From JBBIWA01 sp037439425 (GTDB taxonomy: Bacteria; Acidobacteriota; Blastocatellia; RBC074), in assembly GCA_037439425.1 (NCBI GenBank), contig JBBIWA010000016.1:25385-89384 (forward strand): a stretch of 64,000 bases of DNA, read 5' to 3'. Under the pieces are notes generated by a model. That model was given only the letters and a program-made list of their open reading frames with translations, was not told where the DNA came from and did no database searches. This document shows, one piece after another, positions 47,102-56,167 of this stretch. The translations under genes were made by a program, and so were the position numbers. Every line of letters begins with the position of its first letter. Position 1 is the first letter of the stretch.

Positions 47102-48640
47102 ATGGAAACTGGCACACAGGACAACCCCCTACGTGAAGGCCTGCGGCTGGAACGCACAGCCGAACCCTGTATTGTGGTTATCTTCGGCGCCTCAGGCGAT
47201 CTGACCAAACGCAAGCTCGTGCCAGCGCTCTATCGGCTCTCACAGCAAAGACTGCTGCCGGCCGAATTCGCTATCCTTGGCGTGTCACGCTCGCCGATGA
47301 CGCATGAAGAGTTCCGCGCCAGGATGAAAGACGCAGTCGCGACCTTCTCTGAAGCCCGGCGCGTTGATGAAGCCGTCTGGCAAAGCTTCGCACAGGGCAT
47401 TTTTTATCTCCCCGCCGACATCAACCAGGAGAGCTCCTATCAGCAGTTGAAGGAGCTGCTCGAACAAATTGACCGCGAGCGCGGTAGCTCTGGTAATCGC
47501 ATCTTTTATCTCTCGACTGCGCCGGAGCATTACAGCGCAGCGATCCGCCAGCTCGGCGCAGCCAATCTCGCCCGACCGCATCCGCCGCAGTGGGTGCGCC
47601 TGATCATCGAAAAGCCTTTCGGCCACGATCTCCTGAGCGCCATTAAGCTCAATGAAGAGCTCGCCGCCGTCTTTGACGAAGATCAGGTCTACCGCATTGA
47701 CCATTACCTCGGCAAAGAGACCGTTCAGAACCTGCTGGTCTTTCGTTTCGCCAATGGCATCTTCGAGCCGATCTGGAACCGGCAATACATTGATCACGTG
47801 CAGATCACCAATGCTGAAGCCATCGGCGTCGAAGGGCGCGGAGCTTATTACGAAAGCGCGGGCGTGGTGCGCGATATGATTCAGAACCATGTCTTTCAGG
47901 TGCTTTCGCTGGTGGCGATGGAGCCGCCCATCAGCCTATCTGCCAATGCCGTGCGCGATGAGAAGATCAAAGTTATGCAGGCTGTGCGTCCCATCCCGAT
48001 TGATCGGGTAAATGAGTTCGCTGTGCGCGGCCAATACGGTCCGGGATCGGTTGGGGGGCAAGCCGTGGCCGGCTATCGTCAGGAGCCGGGCGTCAACCCT
48101 CAGTCGTGGACTGAGACCTATGCCATGCTCAAGCTCTACTTCGATAACTGGCGCTGGGCGGGAGTTCCCTTCTACCTTCGTTCAGGCAAGCGCTTGCCCA
48201 AACGGGTGACGGAGATCGCGATTCAATTCAAAGAAGCGCCGCATCTGCTCTTCAATCAGGTCGCCGCGCAACAACTCGAACCCAATGTGCTGGTGGTGCG
48301 CATTCAACCTGATGAAGGGATCACCTTGCGCATCGGAGCCAAGATTCCCGGCCAGGTGACGCGCATCCGCTGGGTCAACATGGATTTTCGTTATGGAGCT
48401 TCATTCGGCTCCGCCTCGCCGGAGGCTTACGAACGCCTCTTGCTCGATTGCATCCTGGGCGATTCAACGCTTTATGCGCGCCGCGATATGACCGAGCGAG
48501 GCTGGGAGATAGTGATGCCCATCCTCGAAGTCTGGCAAAGCACGAAACCAACTTTTCCGAATTACGAAGCTGGAACCTGGGGGCCGCAGGCAGCCGATGA
48601 GTTGATCGAAAGAGATGGGCGGCGATGGCGTAGACCTTGA
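47102..48640 (+). CDS. zwf: glucose-6-phosphate 1-dehydrogenase
   Basis: This 512-residue enzyme oxidises glucose 6-phosphate to 6-phosphoglucono-lactone with NADP. Motifs: VIFGASGDLTKRKLVPALY (coenzyme site), IIEKPFGHDL, RIDHYLGKETVQNLLVFRFAN (active site, catalytic His in the DHYLGK context) and FYLRSGKRLPKR. ATG 47102 has GGGAGGG upstream and is preferred over 47051, which would add 17 unrelated residues. The lactonase gene (pgl) is not adjacent. With gnd it supplies NADPH and pentoses. Confidence 0.97.
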   Translation: METGTQDNPLREGLRLERTAEPCIVVIFGASGDLTKRKLVPALYRLSQQRLLPAEFAILGVSRSPMTHEEFRARMKDAVATFSEARRVDEAVWQSFAQGIFYLPADINQESSYQQLKELLEQIDRERGSSGNRIFYLSTAPEHYSAAIRQLGAANLARPHPPQWVRLIIEKPFGHDLLSAIKLNEELAAVFDEDQVYRIDHYLGKETVQNLLVFRFANGIFEPIWNRQYIDHVQITNAEAIGVEGRGAYYESAGVVRDMIQNHVFQVLSLVAMEPPISLSANAVRDEKIKVMQAVRPIPIDRVNEFAVRGQYGPGSVGGQAVAGYRQEPGVNPQSWTETYAMLKLYFDNWRWAGVPFYLRSGKRLPKRVTEIAIQFKEAPHLLFNQVAAQQLEPNVLVVRIQPDEGITLRIGAKIPGQVTRIRWVNMDFRYGASFGSASPEAYERLLLDCILGDSTLYARRDMTERGWEIVMPILEVWQSTKPTFPNYEAGTWGPQAADELIERDGRRWRRP

Positions 48641-48671
48641 TGGAGAGAGGGTTACTAGAACGCAAGAGTTT

Positions 48672-48978
48672 GCTAGCTGCGGTCAGGAGCGACCCGGGCG
48701 GTAGCCAGCAGGCTACTGCAGCGAGCAGCTCGTCGGACATTTTCCGTAGCAGCCCTTACAGGTACGCCCTGAAAGCCATGAAAATGGCTTGCGGGCGAGA
48801 CAGGCAGCGTATTCAGGATTTTCCGCAGGAGTCGTTCAGGTCGTCCCAGACGACATCCTGAAAGCAATGAAAAGCTCACAAGCGCACGCTGAGCGTGCCT
48901 GGTCTCCAGTAATGACCTGCTGAACGAAGACGGGCACGCAAGAATGCGTGCCTGCCCAGGGATTTTCGGAGGAACAAA
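48672..48978. repeat. repeat-rich leader of the selenoprotein gene
   Basis: It begins with a copy of the GCTGCGGTCAGGAGCGACC repeat (48676 onward). From 48778 it matches the gnd leader: CTTGCGGGCGAGAC, ATTTTCCGCAGGAGTC, GCGCACGCTGA, AGTAATGAC and GGCACGCAAGAATGCGTGCC, ending GGGATTTTCGGAGGAAC. The terminal GGAGG forms the ribosome site of the next gene. No protein gene is supported. Confidence 0.65.
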
Positions 48979-49557
48979 ATGCCCACGATTCTGGTCAATC
49001 CACTCGATGAGACAGAGAAAGAGAAACTCTATGCCGCGCCGCGCCTGGAAACTCTCGCAGGCAAAACCATTGGGCTGCTCGACATCAGCAAGCCCGGCGG
49101 CAATATCTTTCTGGACCATCTCGAACGATTATTGAAAGAACGCTATGGCGTTAAGCAGGTCGTGCGCGAGGTCAAGCCGACCTACACCAAACCAGCGCCG
49201 ATTGAGGTCATTGACCGCTTACTGCGCGCTGAATGCCACGGCGTGATTGAAGCGCTCGCTGATTGAGGCTCCTGCACAACGTGCAGTTTGCACGACTCAG
49301 TGAAACTCGAAAGCCTGGGCCTGCCAACGGTGGCGGTCGCGACGCACGAATTTATGACAGCGGCGCGCGTGCAGGCAAGCGCGCTCGGACGGGCTGATTT
49401 CGATGCTGTCTACGTGCCCCACCCGATTCAGGATCAAACCAGAGAAGAGATCGAAGCTAAAGCCGAAGCTGCGCTCACGGAGATCGTAGCCCGGCTCATC
49501 GGTACGCACCAAGAGCAGGGATCAGAACGATTAGAAGTCCGCAAGTCTGAAGTTTGA
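48979..49557 (+). CDS. UGSC-family selenoprotein (in-frame UGA = selenocysteine)
   Basis: The frame reads MPTILVNPLDETEKEKLYA... to GVIEALAD, meets TGA at 49264-49266 (residue 96), and continues in the same frame GSCTTCSLHDSVKLE to a normal stop at 49557, giving 192 residues. The UGSC motif after ALAD, followed by C-T-T-C, HDS-VKLE and later TVAVATHEF, is the signature of the UGSC family, where the first position is Sec or Cys. Termination at 49266 would remove half of a conserved fold. Function is unknown; a thiol/selenol redox centre is likely (U97-like position with nearby CxxC, inference). It follows gnd-zwf and shares a leader with gnd, so a link to NADPH supply is possible. selABCD genes are not in the window. 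Confidence 0.85.
49264..49294 (+). promoter_or_regulatory. candidate bacterial SECIS hairpin
   Basis: Starting at the UGA codon, CGTGCA-gtt-TGCACG (49280-49294) forms a perfect 6-bp stem with a three-base GTT loop whose first base is 20 bases past the UGA. Distance and a G/U-bearing loop match what bacterial SelB recognises. An alternative hairpin CTGCAC-aac-GTGCAG (49272-49286) overlaps it. Confidence 0.6.
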
Positions 49558-49585
49558 GGTCTGATTTTCCGAGAGGGAGAAAGCA

Positions 49586-50998
49586 ATGGCCACTCAATCA
49601 CAGTCAACAGCGACTCCTGAGCCGGCAGCGACTTCTGTGGCGACAGAAGAGGCGTATCCTTCGATCAAGTACGCCTGGTATGTCGTCGGCGCGCTGACTT
49701 TCGTCTACGTCTTCTCGTTCATTGACCGGCAGATTCTCAACCTGCTGGTGAGGCCGATCCGGCGCGATCTAGGCATCAGCGACACGCAGATGAGCTTGCT
49801 GATGGGCTTCAGCTTCGCAGTCTTTTACACCTTCTTCGGTATCCCGCTGGGCCGTCTGGCAGATTCTTACAGCCGAAGAACGATCATCGCAGCCGGCTTC
49901 GCCTTCTGGAGCGCGTTTACGGCTGGCTGCGGGGTGGCGAAGAACTTTGCGCAGATGCTATTGATGCGGATGGGGGTGGGAGTCGGCGAAGCGGCCCTGT
50001 CGCCAGCTGCCTATTCGCTGATCTCCGATTACTTTCCACCCAAGCGGCGAGCCACAGCCATCAGCGTCTACTCGATGGGCATCTACATCGGGTCGGGATT
50101 AGCTTTCATTTTAGGCGCGACGGTAGTCAGCTTTGCCGCCAGGCAAGAGAGTTGGGAGCTGCCGCTCATTGGGTTGACGCGGCCCTGGCAACTGGTCTTT
50201 TTCATCGTCGGGCTGCCAGGCATCTTGCTGTCCCTATTGATGTACACCGTGCGCGAGCCGTTGCGGCGTGGTACGCGTATGGTCAAAGCTGCTGACGGCA
50301 CAGCCAAAGCCGCGCAGGTGCCGCTTGGCGAAGTGATCGGTTATCTGCGCGAGAACTGGGTCACCTTTCTCTGCCACAATGTCGGCTTCGCCTTTCTTTC
50401 TTTCTCTTCCTATGGTAGCAGCGCCTGGATCCCAACCTTCTTTGTGCGCAATCACGGCTGGAGCGAAGCGCAAGCAGGCTATGTTTATGGTTTGATCGTC
50501 AGCATCAGCAGCACACTTGGCGTTGTGGCTGGTGGGCGCTTTGCTGATTGGATGGCTGAGCGCGGCTTGCGTGATGCCACAATGCGCGTTGGTTTTATTG
50601 TCTCTACGCTCTGGTTTCCCTTCGGCATGCTTTATCCTGTAGTGCCGAGCGCGCATCTTGCTGCCGCACTGCTGGTCCCGGCAGCCTTTTTAGCGAGCGC
50701 GCCCTTTGGGGTGGCACCTGCTGCGATTCAACAGATGATGCCCAATCCGATGCGCGGTCAGGCCTCGGCGATCTATCTCTTTGTCGTCAATCTGATTGGG
50801 CTTGGCCTGGGTCCGTCAGCAGTAGCCATGACGACGGACTACATCTTTCGCGATGACAATGCGGTGAGATATTCCTTGCTGGCCGTAGCCACTGCCGCGC
50901 ACGTGATCTCTTCTTTGTTGCTGTGGTTTGGCCTCAAGCCTTACCGGCGCAGTCTAGATCGCTTGAAGGAGTGGATTGCTGGTGCGGAGAAATCCTAA
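49586..50998 (+). CDS. MFS transporter (spinster-like/ACS-type)
   Basis: This 470-residue protein has a hydrophilic Ala/Thr/Glu N-terminus and about twelve helices. Motifs include FSFIDRQILNLLVRPIRRDLGISDTQ, GIPLGRLADSYSRRTIIAAG (motif A), MGVGVGEAALSPAAYSLISDYFPPKRRATA, and GAAPAAIQ-type text before PNPMRGQASAIYLF. These place it in the spinster-like branch, where substrates are lipids, sugars or organic acids. GAGAGGGAGAAAGC precedes the ATG. It lies just after the selenoprotein gene and before a MaoC/acyl-CoA ligase pair, so an acyl or organic-acid substrate is plausible but unproven. Confidence 0.88.
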   Translation: MATQSQSTATPEPAATSVATEEAYPSIKYAWYVVGALTFVYVFSFIDRQILNLLVRPIRRDLGISDTQMSLLMGFSFAVFYTFFGIPLGRLADSYSRRTIIAAGFAFWSAFTAGCGVAKNFAQMLLMRMGVGVGEAALSPAAYSLISDYFPPKRRATAISVYSMGIYIGSGLAFILGATVVSFAARQESWELPLIGLTRPWQLVFFIVGLPGILLSLLMYTVREPLRRGTRMVKAADGTAKAAQVPLGEVIGYLRENWVTFLCHNVGFAFLSFSSYGSSAWIPTFFVRNHGWSEAQAGYVYGLIVSISSTLGVVAGGRFADWMAERGLRDATMRVGFIVSTLWFPFGMLYPVVPSAHLAAALLVPAAFLASAPFGVAPAAIQQMMPNPMRGQASAIYLFVVNLIGLGLGPSAVAMTTDYIFRDDNAVRYSLLAVATAAHVISSLLLWFGLKPYRRSLDRLKEWIAGAEKS

Positions 50999-51110
50999 AG
51001 CCTGGTCAAAGCCTCTTCGTCTTTACCGCACCCGCCGGCTATTGATAGAATCACGCCACCCAAGGCAGTATCGAACAATCCGCCGTGGCTTGATCCAATT
51101 GGAGAAGGCT

Positions 51111-51576
51111 ATGCCAGTCAGAGAATTTGAAAACGTCAATCAGTTGCGCGAGCCGCCTCGGCCAGGAAATAGCTGTTACCGACTGGTTCCAGGTCTCTCA
51201 GGAACGCATCAACGAGTTTGCCGCAGCGACCGGCGACCATCAGTGGATTCACGTTGATAGGGAACGGGCGCAGAAAGAATCGCCTTATGGCACAACTATC
51301 GCTCACGGATTTCTGACGCTCTCATTGTTGAGCTTCCTTATGTCGCAAGCTTTCAGGATCCGCAGTGGAATCAAGATGGGAATCAACTACGGGCTCAACC
51401 GCGTTCGCTTCCCAGCGGCAGTTCCAGCAGGGGCAAACATACGTGCCCGCGTCACGCTGCAAGCGCTCGACCAGATCTGTGGCGGTCTTCAGGCCACCTG
51501 GAATATCACCGTCGAATGCCAGGGATCAGAAAAACCCTGCTGCGTGGCTGAATGGTTAGTCCGCTACTACTTTTAG
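51111..51576 (+). CDS. MaoC-like enoyl-CoA hydratase, N-terminal frameshift
   Basis: MPVREFENVNQL from ATG 51111 (GGAGAAGGCT upstream) is the family N-terminus, but that frame then runs off into REPPRPGN. The continuation ASRLGQEIAVTDWFQVSQE, NEFAAATGDHQWIHVDRERA and GTTIAHGFLTLSLL is one base out of phase from about 51150. The hot-dog fold signature D-x-x-x-H and the AHGFL motif are intact. The enzyme would hydrate 2-enoyl-CoA; the acyl-CoA ligase gene next to it fits that. Either a sequencing indel or a real inactivating frameshift explains the break. An internal start could give a truncated product. Confidence 0.75.
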
Positions 51577-51608
51577 TTTGATGTTTGAAAACTCTACGGA
51601 GAAGAACC

Positions 51609-53195
51609 ATGCCCAAGGTAGACATTGACCGGCTGCGTCCGCCGCTCAGGTATCCGAACATTCCCTACCACCAAATGCTGCGCGAAAGCGCCCAGAAATA
51701 CGGTGACAAACCTGCGATCATTTTCCATAACACCTCGCTTTCATTCCGTGAGGTTGAGGAGCAAGCTAACCGCGTAGCCAACGCACTGGCAGAGCTGGGA
51801 GTGAAGAAAGGTGATCGGGTCGGCATATACATGATGAATCGTCCTGAATACCCGATCAGCTTTAACGGCATTGCGAGACTCGGCGCCGTAGTCACTCCGT
51901 TGAATCCGGCCTACCGCGAGCACGAAGTCGAGTATCAACTGACCAACTCTGGGGCTAAGGCGCTCATCACGCACGAAGCGCTCTATCCCGTGGTGGCAGC
52001 TTCCAGGCTGCCTTCGACGCTTGAGCACGTCATTGTCGTCGGTGGACAAAAGCGCGAAGGCACGTATGTCTTTGAAGAACTGATCTCGCGCTCCAGAACG
52101 AGCGCACCACCGGAAGTCGAATTTGACCTCGAGCAGGATCTGGTCGCGCTTCCCTACTCCAGTGGCACCACGGGACTGCCTAAAGGGGTGATGCTCACGC
52201 AGCGCAATCTGGTCTGCAATCACCAGCAGAAGATCTTCGTCGCCAGGTTTTCGCCTGACGATCGGATCCTGATCTTCCTGCCGTTCTATCACATCTACGG
52301 CGCGATGTTGATGGGCGCTTCGCTGGCGGCGGGCGTGACGCAGGTGATCATGGAACGCTTTGAGCTGGAACCATCACTGCGTTTGACCGAGCAGCACAAG
52401 ATTACACTTTATTACGCCGTGCCCCCTGTGTTGATCGCACTAGCTAACTATCCTGATCTCGAAAAATTCAATCTGACATCAGTCCGCTTTATGATGTCGG
52501 GTGCCGCTCCGCTGGCGCCAGAAGTGGCGAAACGAGTAATGGCGCGGACAGGACTTCCCATCAGGCAAGGTTATGGGTTGACGGAAGCTTCGCCGCTGAC
52601 GCATGCCAATCCGTTGGAAGAAGAACTGGCGATCCTGGAATCGGTCGGCTTGCGCGTCTCGGATCAGGAAGAGCGCATCGTGGACATCGAAACCGGCACC
52701 AAGACGCTCGGCCCGGGCGAGGTGGGCGAAGTCGTCCTGCGCGGCCCGCATATTATGAAAGGCTACTGGAACGCGCCAGAAGAGACGGCGCGCACACTAC
52801 GTGATGGCTGGCTGTATACGGGTGACATCGGCTACTTCGATGAGAACGGCTACCTCTACATAGTGGATCGCAAGAAGGAGATGATCAAATACAAAGGTTT
52901 CGGCATCGCTCCAGCAGAACTGGAGGCGACTCTCTTTCGGCATCCTGCAGTGGCCGATTGCGCCGTGATCGGCAAAGATGATGATGAAGCAGGTCAGATC
53001 CCGAAGGCTTTTGTGGTCTTGAAGAAAGACCTCACCGTCGCTGCAGAAGAGTTGATGGAATTCACGCGTAACCAGCTGGCGCACTATAAGCAGGTGCGCG
53101 AAATCGAGTTCGTGGACGCGATCCCGAAAAATCCTTCAGGCAAGATTCTGCGACGCGTGCTGGTTGAGCGCGAACGCAGCAAGCAGAGAGCCTAA
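51609..53195 (+). CDS. acyl-CoA ligase (4-coumarate/long-chain type)
   Basis: This 528-residue AMP-forming ligase carries LPYSSGTTGLPKGVMLTQRN (P-loop), IRQGYGLTEASPLT, the GDIGYFDENGYLYIVDRKKEMIKYKG hinge and a C-terminal PKNPSGKILRR with the catalytic lysine. It activates a carboxylic acid as acyl-AMP, then CoA thioester. The substrate class (aryl-propanoate or fatty acid) cannot be decided. ATG 51609 has GGAGAAG upstream and is preferred over an earlier in-frame start at 51585. With MaoC and the MFS gene it suggests uptake and CoA-dependent breakdown of an acid. Confidence 0.92.
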   Translation: MPKVDIDRLRPPLRYPNIPYHQMLRESAQKYGDKPAIIFHNTSLSFREVEEQANRVANALAELGVKKGDRVGIYMMNRPEYPISFNGIARLGAVVTPLNPAYREHEVEYQLTNSGAKALITHEALYPVVAASRLPSTLEHVIVVGGQKREGTYVFEELISRSRTSAPPEVEFDLEQDLVALPYSSGTTGLPKGVMLTQRNLVCNHQQKIFVARFSPDDRILIFLPFYHIYGAMLMGASLAAGVTQVIMERFELEPSLRLTEQHKITLYYAVPPVLIALANYPDLEKFNLTSVRFMMSGAAPLAPEVAKRVMARTGLPIRQGYGLTEASPLTHANPLEEELAILESVGLRVSDQEERIVDIETGTKTLGPGEVGEVVLRGPHIMKGYWNAPEETARTLRDGWLYTGDIGYFDENGYLYIVDRKKEMIKYKGFGIAPAELEATLFRHPAVADCAVIGKDDDEAGQIPKAFVVLKKDLTVAAEELMEFTRNQLAHYKQVREIEFVDAIPKNPSGKILRRVLVERERSKQRA

Positions 53196-53348
53196 ATTCA
53201 CCCGAGACGCTACCAAGCAAGCCACCAAGGGCATCAAGCTCACCGCAGTGAGAGAAAACCAGAGGCAAAAAGCTAATAAATGGCTCGTGATCTGGGGGAA
53301 CCTCGTGGCTGTGGTATCGCGCCAACTAACGTGCGCCTCTCAACCATT

Positions 53349-53759
53349 TCACTTGATAAACTGGCTGACGAACTCAAAATACCCTCGCTTGCCTAGCTTT
53401 TTCTGCCACCGGTTAATCGAGGTGTGAATTCGCTTCAGGCAGGCGATGATTTCATCCAATGACCTGGGTTCGATCCCTAGTTCCACCGGCTTGCCTTCTT
53501 TGTCTCTCATCTCCTCGCGTCCCAGCCGCCAATTGCAGATCGCCTTGACCCGATCATAGGCCTCCTGTTCGTGCGGTTGGAGATTGAACCTCGGCGGGCT
53601 CTGTTTGCGCAACTCGGCGGTATAAGTCTTAATCAGCGACTCGACCGTATAAAGCGCTGCCCAGTCGGTCATCTTCGGCTGCTCACGATAAACCGAGACG
53701 AGCGCAAACTCGATGTTTTGCAACACGTCCAGGTATTGGTCTTCAAACTTCTCAACCAC
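53349..53759 (-). CDS. conserved-looking helical protein, unknown function
   Basis: This 136-residue protein starts at GTG 53759 (MVEKFEDQYLDVLQNIEFAL) and is predicted mostly alpha-helical: WAALYTVESLIKTY, EAYDRVKAICNWRLG, LDEIIACLKRIHTSINRW. No signal peptide, membrane helix or cofactor motif is visible. I do not recognise the family. It points away from the acyl-CoA ligase gene and converges with it; no partner is evident. Confidence 0.6.
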   Translation of the reverse strand: MVEKFEDQYLDVLQNIEFALVSVYREQPKMTDWAALYTVESLIKTYTAELRKQSPPRFNLQPHEQEAYDRVKAICNWRLGREEMRDKEGKPVELGIEPRSLDEIIACLKRIHTSINRWQKKLGKRGYFEFVSQFIK

Positions 53760-54001
53760 CTACTGCTCACTTTCTGCTCTTCACACGACTCAGCCTTTCC
53801 AGTCTGGCCGGTAGTTGAGAGCTCAATGGCCCGCTACGGCGCTCAAAGGGGGAGGTCAAACCTGCGCTTCAGGCCCCTGACCATCCCTCTGGTAACAGAC
53901 ACCCTAAGATGAAGGGGGTAACGAAAAGAAGCCGCCAATCAACCTGCAAAAGGCATTATACTAAATCACGAACAAGCAGCCCCGGTGGAAAGGAATTGCC
54001 A

Positions 54002-54331
54002 ATGAAGATTAAAGCCGGTTCGTGTGTGATCGTCAGCTTACGCGATCCGAGAGAGAAATTCTGGGGTGTGATTGAGGAGATCAATGCAGCCGGAATCTTC
54101 ATCCGCGGCCTTGACCTGGGTAGCTACGAAGAGCTATTGCACCTGCTCGCTCGCGGAGAAGAAGGCATCTATCCAGCCTCGGTCTTCTTCCCCCTGCTGC
54201 GGGTCGAACGCATCGTACTAGATGAGACCACCAGCCAGCTGCCTTCTCTCCGCGCGCGCTTTGAGGAGCGCACGGGGATCGGATTGACAGAATATCTGGG
54301 TCTGGACAATCAAACGCCAGACCCAGTTTAA
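54002..54331 (+). CDS. small beta-rich protein, unknown function
   Basis: This 109-residue protein (MKIKAGSCVIVSLRDPREKF, then WGVIEEINAAGIFIRGLDL) looks like a small SH3/Sm-like beta-barrel followed by a helical tail (LRARFEERTGIGLTEYLG). AAGGAAT precedes ATG 54002; an upstream extension from 53909 lacks similarity to it. No catalytic motif is seen. It converges with the minus-strand DivIC/FtsB-like gene. A nucleic-acid or protein-binding role is possible, by fold resemblance only. Confidence 0.6.
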   Translation: MKIKAGSCVIVSLRDPREKFWGVIEEINAAGIFIRGLDLGSYEELLHLLARGEEGIYPASVFFPLLRVERIVLDETTSQLPSLRARFEERTGIGLTEYLGLDNQTPDPV

Positions 54332-54413
54332 GCTCGGCCTTAATGCGGAACGCTCAGTGCCCCTGTAGCAGGCAAAGAGTTCAAAAAGCTCCCGCTTGAG
54401 TTGAAGTGGATGG

Positions 54414-54764
54414 TTAGCGGATGGGGACGACAACCTCGCCGGGGCGGACGTAATTCAATTTTCGCTGTGCTTCTCTCTCAGCGAGAGATCGGTCCCTCTT
54501 GAGACGCATAATCTCGGCCTTCAGCCGATCGTTTTCTGATCTGAGTTGAGCCACGCCTTGATAGGTCTGAGCATGGTTAGCCTTGGCGCGCTGTGCTTCC
54601 TGCTGCTCACGACGCAGGGTCGAAACGGCTAAAGCGATCGCCGCTAGCAGGATCATGCCCAGCCATACGTAGTTCGGAATTCCCAGCGACCACCACGCAG
54701 CGCGGGCCGTCGCTACCTGAGAATAATTGACTTTAGTGAAGGACGAATTTACTACCGGTTTCAA
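54414..54764 (-). CDS. DivIC/FtsB-like septum formation protein
   Basis: This 116-residue protein has a short cytoplasmic N-terminus, one membrane helix (VWLGMILLAAIALAVSTL), a coiled coil (QLRSENDRLKAEIMRLKRD) and a C-terminal LNYVRPGEVVVPI tail, the layout of FtsB/DivIC proteins that link FtsL and FtsQ/DivIB in the division complex. The start is TTG 54764, supported by GGAGG seven bases upstream. The C-terminal VRPGE motif is typical. Confidence 0.8.
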   Translation of the reverse strand: MKPVVNSSFTKVNYSQVATARAAWWSLGIPNYVWLGMILLAAIALAVSTLRREQQEAQRAKANHAQTYQGVAQLRSENDRLKAEIMRLKRDRSLAEREAQRKLNYVRPGEVVVPIR

Positions 54765-55237
54765 GCAATACCTCCAATTCTTCCCACCTTTTCTCTCTCG
54801 GGTGCAATGAACAGGACTGATGCGGGCGTCAAAGTAGCACGGAATTGTGTGCCTGTAAAGCTTTTTTTTTCAATAGTTTCACTGATGAAACTTAAAGCAT
54901 CACTTAACCTCCGGAAGCCCCTTCTTGGGGCTTATCTGAGAGTCCGGTTGGGGAGCTCACCTGAGAGGGAAGTTACGCTATATCTTGTGGCTATTGAGCA
55001 GATGGTATGGATATGCTGTGAGGCTACCTTCTTCAGATCGCTGAGTTTGCTGCCCTGCTTGGTTGAAGCGGTCGTGTTTTACGTGTGAAATGGTGTGTTT
55101 GGAAGAAGGCCGGGTGTGAAGCCAAATGTTTCTTGATCTGGATAATTCCCTATGTTATAAGGTCGGCTATACCTGAATGCCCCATTCAATCTCGAGAAGC
55201 AGTACATCTATATAAAAATAAAAGAAAGGCGTCTGTC
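54765..55237. other. A+T-richer interval without supported gene
   Basis: Short open frames occur but have non-coding composition. A run of ten T residues follows AAAGC at about 54862. Just before the next gene, TATATAAAAATAAAAG is a possible promoter or A-rich leader. Confidence 0.4.
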
Positions 55238-55468
55238 ATGAAGCTAAAATGGAGGGGTGATCTGAGCAAACTGGATGAGATTCCACTTCCTACCTCGGTT
55301 GAGCGCTTAGGAAGTTTCAAGAAGGTGATGTGGATGCGATGGGAGCTAGTGCGGCTGAACTGGGAAGAGATGGAATCACTGGTCACCCACATGCCAGAAG
55401 AGCATATCCAATACCTTGAACGGCGGATCTCACTCGCATCAGCTAAGACTTATAAGGCGGCGGTTTAA
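55238..55468 (+). CDS. small protein, unknown function
   Basis: A 76-residue frame starts MKLKWRGDLSKLDEIPLPTS and continues with a Trp/Met-rich helical segment (MWMRWELVRLNWEEMESL). AAAGAAAGG lies upstream of the ATG. It has no signal peptide or cysteine motif and no recognised family. Coding status rests on composition and the ribosome site only. Confidence 0.4.
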   Translation: MKLKWRGDLSKLDEIPLPTSVERLGSFKKVMWMRWELVRLNWEEMESLVTHMPEEHIQYLERRISLASAKTYKAAV

Positions 55469-55585
55469 CTCTCTATCAGCTAAAGCAGTCGCGCTGCAGC
55501 AAGAGTGTCCAAATCCCGAGCACAGAAGAGGAGACTTGAGGGCAAGTTCTGGCCCAAGGGTAGAGTGTGCGAATTGGCAGCAGCG

Positions 55586-55617
55586 AAAGGGCAAGGTCCT
55601 TTAGCTCCTTGCCCTTT
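55586..55617. terminator. hairpin between convergent genes
   Basis: AAAGGGCAAGG and CCTTGCCCTTT form a perfect 11-bp stem with a 10-base loop, between the plus-strand small gene and the minus-strand carD-like gene. Similar CTCTTTGCGCTT/CCCTTTGCTCTT text recurs near 29040 and 62880, so it belongs to a dispersed repeat. It may end both transcripts. Confidence 0.5.
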
Positions 55618-55645
55618 GCGCTTCGCCCTTTGCTCTTTTCTCGAT

Positions 55646-56167
55646 TCAGGCTGCTCGTGATTTGAGCCGTGTGCGTTTGCCGGCCAGTGCGTTATCTATC
55701 AAGGCTTCGACCTCAGGAGGGGGGAGCTTGGTCACATAGGCGATCTCGCTGACCAGAAGCTGGCGCGCCCGTGAAGCCGTCTGTTGCTCTTCTGGCGAGA
55801 GGGTTTTTCCTTTGCTCAGTTTGTTCATCGCTCTGAGCGAATCAGCGACCTTAAAGATCTCACCTGAGGAGATATGCTCAGCATTACGCGCATTGCGTTT
55901 TCGATAATCCTTCGCAATCTCGATATCCTTGCTCAGAAACCGTAATAGCTTGGGCACCTCAGCGCGCGCAATCGGACTGCGGACACCTACCTCTTCTGCT
56001 TTCTTAATTGGCACCAGCACACTGACGCTCTCCTGGTCAATGGGTTTAAGAGAATAGAACTTAACTTTGGTGCCGCTGATATCTTTTTCAACCACACCAT
56101 CCACCTGGCACACGCCAAGGCGTGGATAAACTACTTTGCTACCGCTTTTGATCGTCAACTCTACCAT
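55646..56167 (-). CDS. CarD-family transcription regulator
   Basis: This 173-residue protein starts MVELTIKSGSKVVYPRLGVC, the CarD/CdnL RNA-polymerase-interacting Tudor-like domain (VVYPRLGVCQVDGVVEKDISG, FYSLKPIDQESVSVLVP), followed by the helical DNA-contacting domain (ISSGEIFKVADSLRAMN, SARQLLVSEIAYV-like text). It should bind RNA polymerase beta and stabilise open complexes at ribosomal and other promoters. ATG 56167 fits the family; GGAGG abuts it directly, which is unusually tight. An upstream in-frame start at 56206 would add 13 residues. Confidence 0.9.
   Translation of the reverse strand: MVELTIKSGSKVVYPRLGVCQVDGVVEKDISGTKVKFYSLKPIDQESVSVLVPIKKAEEVGVRSPIARAEVPKLLRFLSKDIEIAKDYRKRNARNAEHISSGEIFKVADSLRAMNKLSKGKTLSPEEQQTASRARQLLVSEIAYVTKLPPPEVEALIDNALAGKRTRLKSRAA

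Noticed and set aside
49264..49266. TGA as the true end of a 95-residue protein
   Set aside because: The same frame continues with the conserved UGSC-family C-terminal half and a SECIS-like hairpin follows, so selenocysteine is the better reading.
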